A DNA stretch of 46,370 bases, from NCBI GenBank assembly GCA_902825985.1, contig CADEDC010000046.1:1-46370 (forward strand). The letters run 5' to 3'. This DNA is from an uncultured Acidobacteriota bacterium (GTDB taxonomy: Bacteria > Acidobacteriota > Vicinamibacteria > Vicinamibacterales > CAVVIG01). The translations under genes were made by a program, and so were the position numbers. Under the pieces are notes generated by a model. It was not told the origin of the DNA. It ran no database searches and saw only the letters and a list, made by a program, of their open reading frames with translations. Every line of letters begins with the position of its first letter. Within the stretch, counting starts at the first letter, position 1. Shown piece by piece: positions 8,391-16,583 of this stretch.

Positions 8391-9160
8391 TCGTCTGCCG
8401 GACGGCGTCGGAACTCGAGAAGATGCGAGCGGCCGGACGCCTGGTGGGCGAGGTTCTCACGCTGCTGGCGGCGAAGGTCGCGCCCGGCGTGACGACCGGC
8501 GACCTGGATGCGCTGGCCGAGCAGACCATCGTGGACGCGGGTGCGACACCGGCGTTCAAGGGGTATCACGGCTACCCGGCGACGATTTGCGCGTCGGTCA
8601 ACGACGAGGTGATCCACGGCATCCCGTCCGGGCGCCGGGTGCTCGAGGCGGGCGACATCATCTCGATCGACGTCGGCGCGCAGTTGAACGGCTACTTCGG
8701 CGACAGTGCGGTGACGTTGCCGGTCGGACCGATTTCGGAAGATGCGGCGCGGCTGCTGCGGGTCACCGAAGAGTCGCTGTTCAAGGCGATCGAGCAGGTG
8801 CGGCCGGGCAACCGGTTGTCGGACATCGGCCACGCCGTGCAGCAGCATGTCGAGGCCTACGGGTTTTCCGTGGTCCGCGAGTTCGTCGGCCACGGCATCG
8901 GGCAGCAGATGCACGAGGAGCCGCAGGTGCCGAACTACGGCGAGGCGGGACGCGGTCCACGGCTGTCGGAGGGCATGGTGCTCGCGATCGAGCCGATGGT
9001 CAACGCCGGCAAGCCGGCGGTGAAGGTGCTGGCAGACGGTTGGACCGCGGTGACCCGCGACCGCAGCCTGTCGGCGCACTTCGAACACACGGTGGCGGTG
9101 ACCGCCGGCGAGCCGTGGGTGCTCACGGCGCGCGACGTGCCGGTCGCCGCGCGACGGTAG
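8387..9160 (+). CDS. map: Type I methionine aminopeptidase
   Basis: Removes the initiator methionine from nascent proteins. The 257-residue product retains the five metal ligands of the pita-bread fold: D95, D106, H169, E202 and E233, in the contexts SIDVGA, FGDSAV, GHGIG, AIEPM and FEHTV. The start is GTG, overlapping the adk stop by 4 nt, with a GGGGAGG-type ribosome-binding site inside adk. The secY-adk-map-infA order is standard. Confidence 0.97.
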   Translation: MIVCRTASELEKMRAAGRLVGEVLTLLAAKVAPGVTTGDLDALAEQTIVDAGATPAFKGYHGYPATICASVNDEVIHGIPSGRRVLEAGDIISIDVGAQLNGYFGDSAVTLPVGPISEDAARLLRVTEESLFKAIEQVRPGNRLSDIGHAVQQHVEAYGFSVVREFVGHGIGQQMHEEPQVPNYGEAGRGPRLSEGMVLAIEPMVNAGKPAVKVLADGWTAVTRDRSLSAHFEHTVAVTAGEPWVLTARDVPVAARR

Positions 9161-9191
9161 GGCGGCTGCGGGCGGGTCGGGCGGAGGTGGC

Positions 9192-9392
9192 ATGAAGGAC
9201 GTCACCGGCACCGTCGAAGAACAGTTGCCGAGCGCGTTGTATCGCGTCCGGCTGGACGAGGGGCCGATGGTCACGGCGCACATCGCCGACCGTACGGACC
9301 GTAACTTCGTTCGCGTGCTGGTAGGGGATCGGGTGCGGCTCGCTCTGTCGCCGGTCGATCTCCGGCGCGGACGGATAGTGGAGAAGCTATGA
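9192..9392 (+). CDS. infA: Translation initiation factor IF-1, short form
   Basis: IF-1 occupies the 30S A site during initiation. The 66-residue product is an S1/OB domain with the IF-1 pattern ([48 protein letters not shown]). It is shorter than typical IF-1 (about 72) because the usual MAKEE-like N-terminal tail is missing. The start is secure: GGAGG (9183-9187) lies 4 nt before the ATG. It is somewhat diverged (DRTDRNF replaces the usual GKMRKNF). Its stop overlaps rpmJ by 4 nt. Confidence 0.93.
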   Translation: MKDVTGTVEEQLPSALYRVRLDEGPMVTAHIADRTDRNFVRVLVGDRVRLALSPVDLRRGRIVEKL

Positions 9393-9502
9393 AGGTTCGA
9401 GCATCGGTCAAGCGCATCTGCGACAAGTGCAAGGTCGTTCGGCGCCGCGGCGTCGTCCGGGTGATTTGTTCGAACCAGAAGCACAAGCAGCGTCAGGGCT
9501 AA
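9389..9502 (+). CDS. rpmJ: 50S ribosomal protein L36, zinc-binding
   Basis: L36 is the smallest 50S protein and stabilises 23S rRNA near the exit tunnel. The 37-residue product ([17 protein letters not shown]...) has the zinc ligands C11, C14, C27 and a following His (H32), so it is the C-plus form. It starts inside the infA stop (ATGA) and is too short for most ORF thresholds. rpsM follows after 15 nt. Confidence 0.96.
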   Translation: MKVRASVKRICDKCKVVRRRGVVRVICSNQKHKQRQG

Positions 9503-9517
9503 GAAGAGGACATAGGC

Positions 9518-9892
9518 ATGGCTCGTATTGCAGGCGTCGATCTTCCCCGTACCAAACGGATTGAGATCGGTCTCACGTACATCTTCGGGATCGGACGGGT
9601 CCGCTCGAACAAGATCCTGACGGACGCGGGCGTCAGCGGCGACATCCGCGTCAAGGATCTGACGGAAGACGACGTGCGGAAGATCAGCCGCGTCATCGAG
9701 GAGCAGGGCGGCGTCGAGGGCGACCTGCGCAAGGACATCTCGATGAACATCAAGCGGCTGATGGAGATCGGCTGCTACCGGGGCATGCGTCACCGGCGCG
9801 GCCTGCCGGTCCGCGGCCAGCGGACCCGGACCAATGCGCGCACCCGGAAGGGTCCGCGCAAGGGCGCCATTGCCAAGAAGAAGACGGTGTAG
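9518..9892 (+). CDS. rpsM: 30S ribosomal protein S13
   Basis: S13 is in the 30S head and forms intersubunit bridges with the 50S subunit. The 124-residue product starts [21 protein letters not shown], has the helix-two-turn-helix [11 protein letters not shown], and ends with the [19 protein letters not shown] signature and a lysine-rich tail. AGAGGA lies upstream of the ATG. rpsK follows after 6 nt. Confidence 0.98.
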   Translation: MARIAGVDLPRTKRIEIGLTYIFGIGRVRSNKILTDAGVSGDIRVKDLTEDDVRKISRVIEEQGGVEGDLRKDISMNIKRLMEIGCYRGMRHRRGLPVRGQRTRTNARTRKGPRKGAIAKKKTV

Positions 9893-9898
9893 GGATAT

Positions 9899-10339
9899 AT
9901 GGCCAAGAGTGAAGCCGAGAGCGGACTTCCCGAGAAGAAGGAAGCTGCGGGCAAACGGAAGAAGACCTTCAAGAAGCGCGGCGAGAAGCGCATCGTCCAT
10001 CACGGGCTGGCGCACATCCATGCGTCGTTCAACAACACCACCGTGACGATTACCGACACGGAAGGCAACGTGGTGGCCTGGTCGAGCGCCGGTGGCATCG
10101 GCTTCAAGGGCTCGCGCAAGGGCACGCCGTTCGCGGCGACCCAGGCGGCGCTGAATGCCGGCAACGCAGCCAAGACCGTCGGCATGCGATCGCTGGAAGT
10201 GCGCGTGAAGGGACCGGGCTCCGGACGCGAGTCGGCGATCCGCGCGCTCCAGACCGTCGGGCTCGAAGTGAAGTCGATCCGCGACGTGACGCCGATCCCG
10301 CACAACGGGTGCCGGCCGCCGAAGCGTCGGCGTGTCTGA
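9899..10339 (+). CDS. rpsK: 30S ribosomal protein S11
   Basis: S11 lines the 30S platform near the mRNA exit. The 146-residue product has a Lys/Glu-rich N-terminal extension of about 25 residues, then the S11 core ([31 protein letters not shown]) and the conserved C-terminus [18 protein letters not shown]. The N-terminal extension is longer than in E. coli but of a kind seen in other bacteria. Confidence 0.97.
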   Translation: MAKSEAESGLPEKKEAAGKRKKTFKKRGEKRIVHHGLAHIHASFNNTTVTITDTEGNVVAWSSAGGIGFKGSRKGTPFAATQAALNAGNAAKTVGMRSLEVRVKGPGSGRESAIRALQTVGLEVKSIRDVTPIPHNGCRPPKRRRV

Positions 10340-10382
10340 GCCAGCGAAGCATTAGTCAGCAAATTCCAGAGGTCACGAACGA

Positions 10383-11012
10383 ATGGCTCGTTACATCGGT
10401 CCTGTCTGCCGTCTGTGCCGCCGCGAGGCGATGAAGCTCTTCCTGAAGGGCGAGCGCTGCTACACGGAGAAGTGCGCCATCGAGAAGCGCAACTTCCCGC
10501 CGGGGCAGCACGGCAAGACGCGCAAGGCGAAGCTCGCCGGCTACGGCCTGCAGCTGCGCGAGAAGCAGAAGGTCAAGCGCGTCTACGGCGTACTCGAGGA
10601 TCAGTTCCGCCGCTATTTCGAGGCGGCGGAGCGGACCAGGGGGATCACCGGCGAGACGCTGCTGCAACTGCTCGAACGCCGGCTCGACAACGTCGTCTAC
10701 CGTCTCGGCCTGTCGACATCGCGTCCCCAGGCCCGTCAGCTCGTGCGCCACGGCCACTTCCTCATCAACGGCAAGAAGGTCGACATTCCGTCGTACTCGG
10801 TGAAGGCCGGCGACGTGATTTCGGTCCTCGGCCGCAGCCAGAAGAACGTGACCATCGAGCACGCGACCGAAGAGGTCAAGGGGCGCGGCATTCCGGAGTG
10901 GCTGTCGTTCGACGCCACGACGATGTCCGGCCGCATCGTCTCCATGCCGACGCGCGAGCAGATCAACCTGCCGGTGCAGGAACAGCTCATCGTCGAGCTC
11001 TACTCGAAATAG
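10383..11012 (+). CDS. rpsD: 30S ribosomal protein S4, zinc-binding
   Basis: S4 nucleates 16S rRNA assembly and in E. coli represses the alpha operon. The 209-residue product has the N-terminal Cys4 cluster (C9, C12, C26, C31), followed by the S4 RNA-binding domain ([20 protein letters not shown]...). The last residues, [10 protein letters not shown], are the canonical end. A 231-nt structured gap separates it from rpoA. Confidence 0.98.
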   Translation: MARYIGPVCRLCRREAMKLFLKGERCYTEKCAIEKRNFPPGQHGKTRKAKLAGYGLQLREKQKVKRVYGVLEDQFRRYFEAAERTRGITGETLLQLLERRLDNVVYRLGLSTSRPQARQLVRHGHFLINGKKVDIPSYSVKAGDVISVLGRSQKNVTIEHATEEVKGRGIPEWLSFDATTMSGRIVSMPTREQINLPVQEQLIVELYSK

Positions 11013-11030
11013 CGTCTTCAGCCATCCCGG

Positions 11031-11223
11031 GCCGCGGACGAGGACGTCCGTGGCGAGGGTTCGGTCTGAGGCGGTGCCGGGGGTGGGAACCTGGCGCCAG
11101 TGCACGGGAAGCCGGCTCGGCCCCCCACGCCGAGACAGCCAGTCACCGACCCGCAGCCTTTCACAGACCTGCGGCGGGAGGTCGGTGGCCACACTTGCAG
11201 GTCTGGAGGCCCGTCTGCGGGCC
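11031..11223 (+). promoter_or_regulatory. Structured rpsD-rpoA leader with three hairpins
   Basis: The 231-nt gap (11013-11243) contains a 9-bp stem (11031-11039 with 11046-11054, one G-U pair), a perfect 9-bp inverted repeat CAGACCTGC (11164-11172) with GCAGGTCTG (11197-11205), and GGCCCG/CGGGCC around TCTG (11208-11223). The last stem ends 7 nt before the rpoA ribosome-binding site (AAAGGA, 11231-11236). None has a U-tract. The layout resembles a leader controlling rpoA translation or transcript processing; autoregulation by S4 is a possibility, not shown. Confidence 0.5.
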
Positions 11224-11243
11224 CGTGGCGAAAGGATATTCGC

Positions 11244-12227
11244 ATGATGTTGTGGAAGGGTTTTCAGCGTCCCAAGCGGCTCGAATTCGAGCGCGAGACA
11301 CTCAACGATCGGTTCGGCCGGTTCTACGCGCAGCCGTTCGAGCGCGGCTTCGGCACGACCATCGGCAACGCGCTGCGCCGCGTCCTGTTGTCGTCGATCG
11401 AAGGCGCGGCCATCACCGCCGTGAAGATCGACGGCGTGCTGCATGAGTTCTCGCCGATTCAGGGGGTCGTCGAAGACGCGACCGACATCATCCTGAACCT
11501 GAAGCAGGTGCCGCTGAAGCTGCACAGCGACCAGACGAAGACGCTGGTCATCCGCGTCGACAAGCCGGGCGAGGTACGGGCCAAGGACATCCAGGCCGAC
11601 GGCGACGTCGAGATCCTCGAGCCGGAGGCGCACATCGCCACGGTGTCCGAGGGCGGCTCCCTGCACATGGAGATGCGCCTGAGGCGCGGCCGCGGCTACG
11701 TCTCCGCCGACAAGAACTTCGACGAGGATCTCGGCATCGGCTGGATCCCGATCGACTCGGTGCATTCGCCGATCAAGAAGGTCAACTACCTGGTGGAAGC
11801 GGCGCGTCTCGGCCAGACGACGGACTACGACAAGCTGACCGTCGACGTCTGGACCAACGGGTCCATCACGCCGCGCGACGCGGTGTCGCTCTCGGCCAAG
11901 CTGATTCGCGACCATCTGAACATCTTCATCAACCTCGAAGAAGGCGTCGAGCCGCAGAGCGAAGCCGCCGGCGACCAGCCGCGTACCGGCGCCGGCAACG
12001 AGAACCTCGACAAGTCGGTCGAAGAGCTGGAGCTGTCGGTCCGCTCGTACAACTGCCTGAAGAACGCGAACATCCGGACGATTCGCGAACTCGTGCAGAA
12101 GACCGAAGGCGAGATGCTGAAGACGAAGAACTTCGGCCGCAAGAGCCTGAACGAGATCAAGGAAATCCTGTCAACCATGGGCCTGAGCCTCGGCATGCGT
12201 GTCGATCAGCCCGCGGGGGCCGAGTAA
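11244..12227 (+). CDS. rpoA: DNA-directed RNA polymerase alpha subunit
   Basis: The alpha dimer scaffolds RNA polymerase assembly and its C-terminal domain contacts UP elements and activators. The 327-residue product has the NTD ([25 protein letters not shown]) and the CTD helix-hairpin-helix ([16 protein letters not shown]... [12 protein letters not shown]). A reading from 11100 would add 48 non-conserved residues from the structured gap. ATG 11244 is favoured by AAAGGA 7 nt upstream and by family length. Confidence 0.98.
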   Translation: MMLWKGFQRPKRLEFERETLNDRFGRFYAQPFERGFGTTIGNALRRVLLSSIEGAAITAVKIDGVLHEFSPIQGVVEDATDIILNLKQVPLKLHSDQTKTLVIRVDKPGEVRAKDIQADGDVEILEPEAHIATVSEGGSLHMEMRLRRGRGYVSADKNFDEDLGIGWIPIDSVHSPIKKVNYLVEAARLGQTTDYDKLTVDVWTNGSITPRDAVSLSAKLIRDHLNIFINLEEGVEPQSEAAGDQPRTGAGNENLDKSVEELELSVRSYNCLKNANIRTIRELVQKTEGEMLKTKNFGRKSLNEIKEILSTMGLSLGMRVDQPAGAE

Positions 12228-12229
12228 GC

Positions 12230-12313
12230 GTGTAGGCCAGGTATGCCGGGTAGGCCAGGTGAGCCAGGTAGGGATACCCCACCCGGCCGACCAGCCCCAC
12301 CAGGCCTGCCAGC
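12230..12313. repeat. Inverted-arm element of degenerate 9-bp words, rpoA-rplQ gap
   Basis: Left-arm 9-mers (GCCAGGTAT, GCCGGGTAG, GCCAGGTGA, GCCAGGTAG) are followed by right-arm words (CACCCGGCC, GACCAGCCC, CACCAGGCC). The apex pairs GGTA (12267-12270) with TACC (12275-12278). One left word is identical to the perfect array at 1-54. It fills the whole gap, and rplQ starts 16 nt later. No U-tract. Confidence 0.82.
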
Positions 12314-12328
12314 CCTTGAGAAGAGACC

Positions 12329-12913
12329 ATGAGACACCGAGTCGCACATCGCAAACTGGGCCGCGTCACCGAGCACCGCATCGCGATGCTCAGGAACCAG
12401 GCCACGTCCCTGCTCCGCCACGAGCACCTCACGACGACGGTGCCGCGCGCGAAGGAGCTCCGGCCGTTCGTCGAGCGGTTGATCACCATCGCCAAGCGCG
12501 GCCTGGCGGAGGGACCGGGGGCCGGCCCGATCAAGACGCTCAACGCCCGTCGCCTCGTCATGCAGGACCTGCAGGACCGGGCGGTCGTGACCAAGCTGTT
12601 CGACGAGCTCGCGCCGCGCTTCGCGGCGCGGGCCGGCGGCTACACGCGGCTGCTGCGGATCGGCTTCCGCAAGGGCGACGGCGCCGAAGTCGCGCAGGTC
12701 GAGCTGGTCGGCAGCGAATACAACCCGCGGGCCAAGGAGGAAGCGGCTGCGGGCTCAGGTGCCGCCACGTCCGCTCCCACCGGTGTCGGCGGCCGCCTGC
12801 GGGCCGCCGCGAACCGTCTGCGCGGCAAGAAGGCCGATGCCGCAGCCGAGGGTGACACGGCCGGCAAGAAGCCGTCCACACGCGCGCCGCGCAAGAAGAA
12901 GACGGAAGAATAG
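12329..12913 (+). CDS. rplQ: 50S ribosomal protein L17 with long Ala/Lys-rich tail
   Basis: L17 lies near the 50S exit tunnel. Residues 1 to about 120 carry the family core (MRHRVAHRKLGR, HEHLTTTVPRAKELRPFVE, RVGFRKGD-like YTRLLRIGFRKGDGAEVA). The product is 194 residues, about 70 longer than the minimal family member. The extra tail is low-complexity Ala/Gly/Lys with a final KKKTEE, probably disordered and RNA-binding. It is the last gene of the super-operon; an intrinsic terminator starts 25 nt downstream. Confidence 0.96.
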   Translation: MRHRVAHRKLGRVTEHRIAMLRNQATSLLRHEHLTTTVPRAKELRPFVERLITIAKRGLAEGPGAGPIKTLNARRLVMQDLQDRAVVTKLFDELAPRFAARAGGYTRLLRIGFRKGDGAEVAQVELVGSEYNPRAKEEAAAGSGAATSAPTGVGGRLRAAANRLRGKKADAAAEGDTAGKKPSTRAPRKKKTEE

Positions 12914-12937
12914 TCGTCGGACTGCGCCCGACCCCTG

Positions 12938-12972
12938 AGCCCCGCGAGTCACGCTCGCGGGGCTTTTTCTTT
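12938..12972 (+). terminator. Rho-independent terminator of the ribosomal super-operon
   Basis: AGCCCCGCGAG (12938-12948) pairs perfectly with CTCGCGGGGCT (12954-12964) around TCACG, directly followed by a T-rich run (12964-12972, interrupted by one C). It lies 25 nt after rplQ and faces the convergent OGFr-like gene. No A-run lies on the other side, so it acts mainly on the + strand. Confidence 0.95.
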
Positions 12973-13029
12973 GCCGCCGGTCATCCGCGGCAACCGGCGC
13001 ACGACGCGCCGCAGGCGGCGCGGGCGCGG

Positions 13030-13548
13030 CTATTCGAGCGCCCGTTCCCAGTGGCCTGCCGTCGCCCGGCTGACACGGCCGACGTCGGTCCGCCGCGCGA
13101 TGTCGAGCAGCACCTCCTGCAATGCGCGCGCGTCGGCATCCAGCCCGCATGCCTGGAGACACTTCATCATCCGCGTCAGCCGCAGGTGGTTGTGATTGTA
13201 CGGCTGCAGCCATTGGCGCGATCGCGCCGGCCAGTCGTCGCCGCGCTCGATGCGCATGCGGTCCGGACCGCTGCGCCGCAAGCCGTAGAACGCCAGCATC
13301 CGCGCCAGCGCGGCGCGCAGCGCCTGCTGCAACGCCGGATCGCCGCGGAAGGTCGCGACGTCCCCCGGCGTGAGCAGCGGTGCCGCCGAGTTGGCGCGGC
13401 TCGGCAGGGCGTTGGGAAACACCCACTGCACGTAGTCGTGGACCTGCTCGAGCGCCTCGTTGTCCCACGCGAGGACGTCGCGAAGCAGACGTCCTGCGTG
13501 GTCGGTGCCGGTGCCGCGGTAGAAGGCGACGATCGGAGACTCGTCCAC
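13030..13548 (-). CDS. OGFr-like domain protein
   Basis: The 172-residue product resembles the conserved N-terminal region of the opioid growth factor receptor family (Pfam OGFr_N), which occurs in many bacteria with no known function. The family hallmark is the YRGTG...LAWDNEALEQVHDYVQWVFPN segment (residues 10-45), followed by a helical stretch ending QWLQPYNHNHLRLTRMM. No signal peptide or membrane segment is seen, so it is probably cytoplasmic. GTG 13548 is the only start after the EF-G gene; the gap is 8 nt, implying cotranscription. A longer reading in this frame runs antisense-like through the EF-G gene and is rejected. Confidence 0.85.
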   Translation of the reverse strand: MDESPIVAFYRGTGTDHAGRLLRDVLAWDNEALEQVHDYVQWVFPNALPSRANSAAPLLTPGDVATFRGDPALQQALRAALARMLAFYGLRRSGPDRMRIERGDDWPARSRQWLQPYNHNHLRLTRMMKCLQACGLDADARALQEVLLDIARRTDVGRVSRATAGHWERALE

Positions 13549-13556
13549 CCCGTCGC

Positions 13557-15650
13557 CTAGACTTCTTCGGTCTCGACCCCGCGTTCGGCCCTGGCCGCCG
13601 CGATGATCTTCGTCTGCAGCTGGGACGGCACCTCGTCGTAGTGTGAGTATTCCATGTGGTAGGAGCCGCGCCCGCCGGTTGCCGAGGTCAGGTGCTGCTC
13701 GTAGGTCAGCATCTCGGCCATCGGCACCTGCGCCTTGATGACCGTGGTGCCGCCGCGGGTGTCCATGCCGCCGATGCGGCCGCGCCGGCCGTTGAGATCG
13801 CCCATCAGGTCGCCGGCGTAGTCGGATGGCGCGTAGACCTCGACCTCCATGATCGGTTCGAGGATCGTCGGCCGCGCCCGCGTCATCGCATCCTTGAACG
13901 CCAGCGAGCCGGCCATCTTGAACGACAGCTCGTTGGAGTCGACGTCGTGATAGGACCCGTCGAACACCGTCACGCGGAAGTCGACCACCGGATAGCCGGC
14001 GAGATAGCCGCGCTGCCGCGAATCCTGGATGCCCTTCTCGACCGCCGGGACGAACTGCCGCGGGATGGAGCCGCCGAAGATGTCGTCGACGAACTCGAAG
14101 TCGGCGCCGCGCGCCAGCGGTTCGACGCGGATCTTGCAGTCGCCGAACTGGCCATGGCCGCCGGTCTGCTTCTTGTGGCGACCGTGGGCTTCGGTCGCGG
14201 CCTTGATCGTCTCGCGATAGGGGATCCGCGGCGGCTTCAGGATGACGTCGACACCGAAGCGTCGCTTCAGCTTGGCGACCGTGACTTCGATGTGGATCTG
14301 ACCCTGACCGGACAGCAGCAGCTCCTTCGTCTGCGGGTCCCGGCTGTAGCGGATGGTCGGATCCTCCTCCTCGAGGCGGTGCATCGCAGCGCTGATCTTG
14401 TCTTCGTCGCCGCGGGTCTTCGGCTCGATGGCGTAACTCAGCACCGGCTCGGGAAACGTGACCGGAGGGAAGATCGTGCCGTCCGCCTTGTCGCCGATCG
14501 TGTCGTTGGTCAGGGTGTCTTTCAGCTTCGCGACGGCGCCCATGTCGCCCGCCTTGATTTCCGGCACCGGGGTCTGCGTCTTGCCCTGCAGCAATTCGAG
14601 GTGGCCAAGCCGTTCGGGGACATCCTTGGTCCGGTTGTGGACCGTCGAATCGGCCTTCAGCACCCCGGTGATGACGCGGAACATCGTGATGCGCCCGGCG
14701 AACGGGTCGGCGATGGTCTTCCACACGAATGCCGCGGCCGGCGCCTTCTCGTCTGCGGCGACCGCCGTCTGGGCGCCGGACCGATCGACGGCCGGGAAGC
14801 GGCGCTCGACCGGCGACGGCAGGCACGCCACGATGGTATCGAGCAGCGGCTGGATGCCGATGTTCGCCAGCCCGGAGGTGCAGACGAGCGGGAACAGCTT
14901 GCCGGCCGCCGTCGCGGCGTGCAGCCCGCCCACCAGCTCCTGATCGGTCAGGGTGCCGGCCTCGAAGAACTTCTCCATCAGCTGCTCGTCCACCTCGGCG
15001 ACCATCTCGATCAGCTGCTCGCGTGCCGTGTCGACCGCCGGCGCGAGCTCGGCCGGCACTGCTGCCTCCGTACAGGTGCCGGCTTCGCCGGCGTCGAAGA
15101 GGTAGGCCTTCCTCGAGATCAGGTCGACGACGCCGCGGAACGCCTTTTCGTCGCCGATTGGCAGCTGCACCGGGATGACGGTACGGCTGCACGAATCGCG
15201 GAGCGACTGCAGCGAGCGCTCGAGGCTGGCCCGCTCGCGGTCCATCCGATTGAGGACGACGAGGCGCGGCAGGCCGAGGTCCTCGGCGGCCGCCCACGCC
15301 TTTTCCGTCTGCACCATGACGCCGGCCACCGCATCGATGACGACGACGGCGGCGTCCACCACGTGCAGCGCGCTGCTCACGTCGGAGAAGAAGTTGCCGA
15401 TGCCCGGCGTGTCGATGATGTTGATCTTCTGCCGGTTCCACTCGGCGAACGCCAGGCTGGCGGAGAGCGTGTGTCGGCGGGCGACTTCCTCTTCGTCGAA
15501 ATCCGTGACCGTCGTGCCGTCGTCGACCTTGCCGAAGCGGTTGATCATGCCGGCGTCGGCGAGGATGGCGGAGGCGAGTTGCGTCTTACCTGAACCGGTA
15601 TGTCCGACCAACGCGACATTCCGGATGCTGGCAGCGTCGTAGACCTTCAT
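13557..15650 (-). CDS. EF-G-like translational GTPase (EF-G-2 type)
   Basis: A 697-residue translational GTPase with all five EF-G domains. G1 is GHTGSGKT (16-23), the form seen in EF-G paralogues such as Thermus EF-G-2, not the GHIDAGKT of canonical EF-G. G2 Thr is T61, G3 DTPG is 80-83, and G4 is NRMD (134-137), where the usual Lys of NKxD is Arg. Domain IV contains KKQTGGHGQFGD. An AGGGGGGA ribosome-binding site precedes the ATG. Canonical fusA normally sits by rpsL/rpsG, so this is an accessory paralogue. Its job (back-translocation, stress or recycling) cannot be told from sequence. Confidence 0.93.
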   Translation of the reverse strand: MKVYDAASIRNVALVGHTGSGKTQLASAILADAGMINRFGKVDDGTTVTDFDEEEVARRHTLSASLAFAEWNRQKINIIDTPGIGNFFSDVSSALHVVDAAVVVIDAVAGVMVQTEKAWAAAEDLGLPRLVVLNRMDRERASLERSLQSLRDSCSRTVIPVQLPIGDEKAFRGVVDLISRKAYLFDAGEAGTCTEAAVPAELAPAVDTAREQLIEMVAEVDEQLMEKFFEAGTLTDQELVGGLHAATAAGKLFPLVCTSGLANIGIQPLLDTIVACLPSPVERRFPAVDRSGAQTAVAADEKAPAAAFVWKTIADPFAGRITMFRVITGVLKADSTVHNRTKDVPERLGHLELLQGKTQTPVPEIKAGDMGAVAKLKDTLTNDTIGDKADGTIFPPVTFPEPVLSYAIEPKTRGDEDKISAAMHRLEEEDPTIRYSRDPQTKELLLSGQGQIHIEVTVAKLKRRFGVDVILKPPRIPYRETIKAATEAHGRHKKQTGGHGQFGDCKIRVEPLARGADFEFVDDIFGGSIPRQFVPAVEKGIQDSRQRGYLAGYPVVDFRVTVFDGSYHDVDSNELSFKMAGSLAFKDAMTRARPTILEPIMEVEVYAPSDYAGDLMGDLNGRRGRIGGMDTRGGTTVIKAQVPMAEMLTYEQHLTSATGGRGSYHMEYSHYDEVPSQLQTKIIAAARAERGVETEEV

Positions 15651-15740
15651 ACGATGGTCCCCCCTCTGGGCCGCGAGAGCGCGAAGACTTTCTCTTACCG
15701 CGCATCATATGCCTCGGGGGAGGGGCCTGCAAGCGAGCGG

Positions 15741-16583
15741 TCACGCGGCCACGGACTGTACGTCCTCCAGGATGATCTCGAGTTCGGCGAGCGCGACTTC
15801 GCTCATGCCGAGCAGCGTCGCCTCAGCCGTGGCCGCCAGGACGAGCGATTCGTCCTTCTCGATGCCGATGCCGGCCCGGTGGCAGGCGTGATTCGCCAGC
15901 CGCACGATCAGCATCGGCAGGTTCTGCGGGTCGATGACCTCGCTGTGATGATCGCGGACGATGGTCAGGTAGACCGACGGCAGGTTCCAGGACTGCAGCA
16001 GCTGGTGCCCCTGGTCGGCGTGGGCCTGGCGCAGAATCTCGCGGACCAGCGGGATGGGACAGGCGGCGGCGAGCGGGTTGTTGGCGCTCATCTGATCGAG
16101 CACGCGGAGCAGAAAGAGCTTGCCGATGTCGTGCAGCAGCCCGCCGATGAACGCCTCTTCGGCGATCTGCGGGTAGCGCAGCCGCTTGGCGATCCACTCG
16201 CCGGCCAGCGCACAGGCCGACGCGTGCTGCCAGAGCTCCTTCATCACGCCGTTGATGCGCGGCTGCTTCGCCGAGTAGCGGTTCTTCTCGGTGGCCATGA
16301 ATGCGAGGTTCGTCACCTGCTTGAAGCCGAGGCGCATGATCGCGGCGCGGATGCTGGTGATCTCGGCGAGGCCGCCGAAGAACGCCGAGTTGGCGGCGCG
16401 CAGCACTTCGGCGGCGAGCGCCGGGTCCGAGTCGATCGACTGCTCGATGGCCGCGAGGTCGTAGGTGTCCGATCGCGACGCGTCCTGCAGCTGCCGGGCG
16501 ACGTCACTGAACACCGGCAGCGTGATTTCGTGCTGGATGGCAAACTGCTTGAGCTGGACGAGTAGCGGCGCTTCGCGGTTCAT
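15741..16583 (-). CDS. HDOD domain protein
   Basis: The 280-residue product is an HDOD signalling protein: an all-helical HD-related domain, usually non-catalytic, found in chemotaxis, motility and c-di-GMP circuits. The domain covers about residues 15-220, and the HDIGK motif is intact (151-155). The ATG overlaps the stop of the upstream GspE-type ATPase gene (ATGA), so the two are translationally coupled. No membrane segments. Downstream, a 90-nt gap carries the EF-G-like gene start. Function is inferred only from family and context. Confidence 0.92.
   Translation of the reverse strand: MNREAPLLVQLKQFAIQHEITLPVFSDVARQLQDASRSDTYDLAAIEQSIDSDPALAAEVLRAANSAFFGGLAEITSIRAAIMRLGFKQVTNLAFMATEKNRYSAKQPRINGVMKELWQHASACALAGEWIAKRLRYPQIAEEAFIGGLLHDIGKLFLLRVLDQMSANNPLAAACPIPLVREILRQAHADQGHQLLQSWNLPSVYLTIVRDHHSEVIDPQNLPMLIVRLANHACHRAGIGIEKDESLVLAATAEATLLGMSEVALAELEIILEDVQSVAA

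Noticed and set aside
11100..11243. rpoA start at 11100
   Set aside because: The extra 48 residues are not alpha-like and translate the hairpin-rich leader; ATG 11244 has AAAGGA at the right distance.
13549..15441. N-terminal extension of the OGFr-like frame through the EF-G-like gene
   Set aside because: Only the last 172 residues look like a protein family; the upstream part is the alternative frame of the EF-G-like gene.
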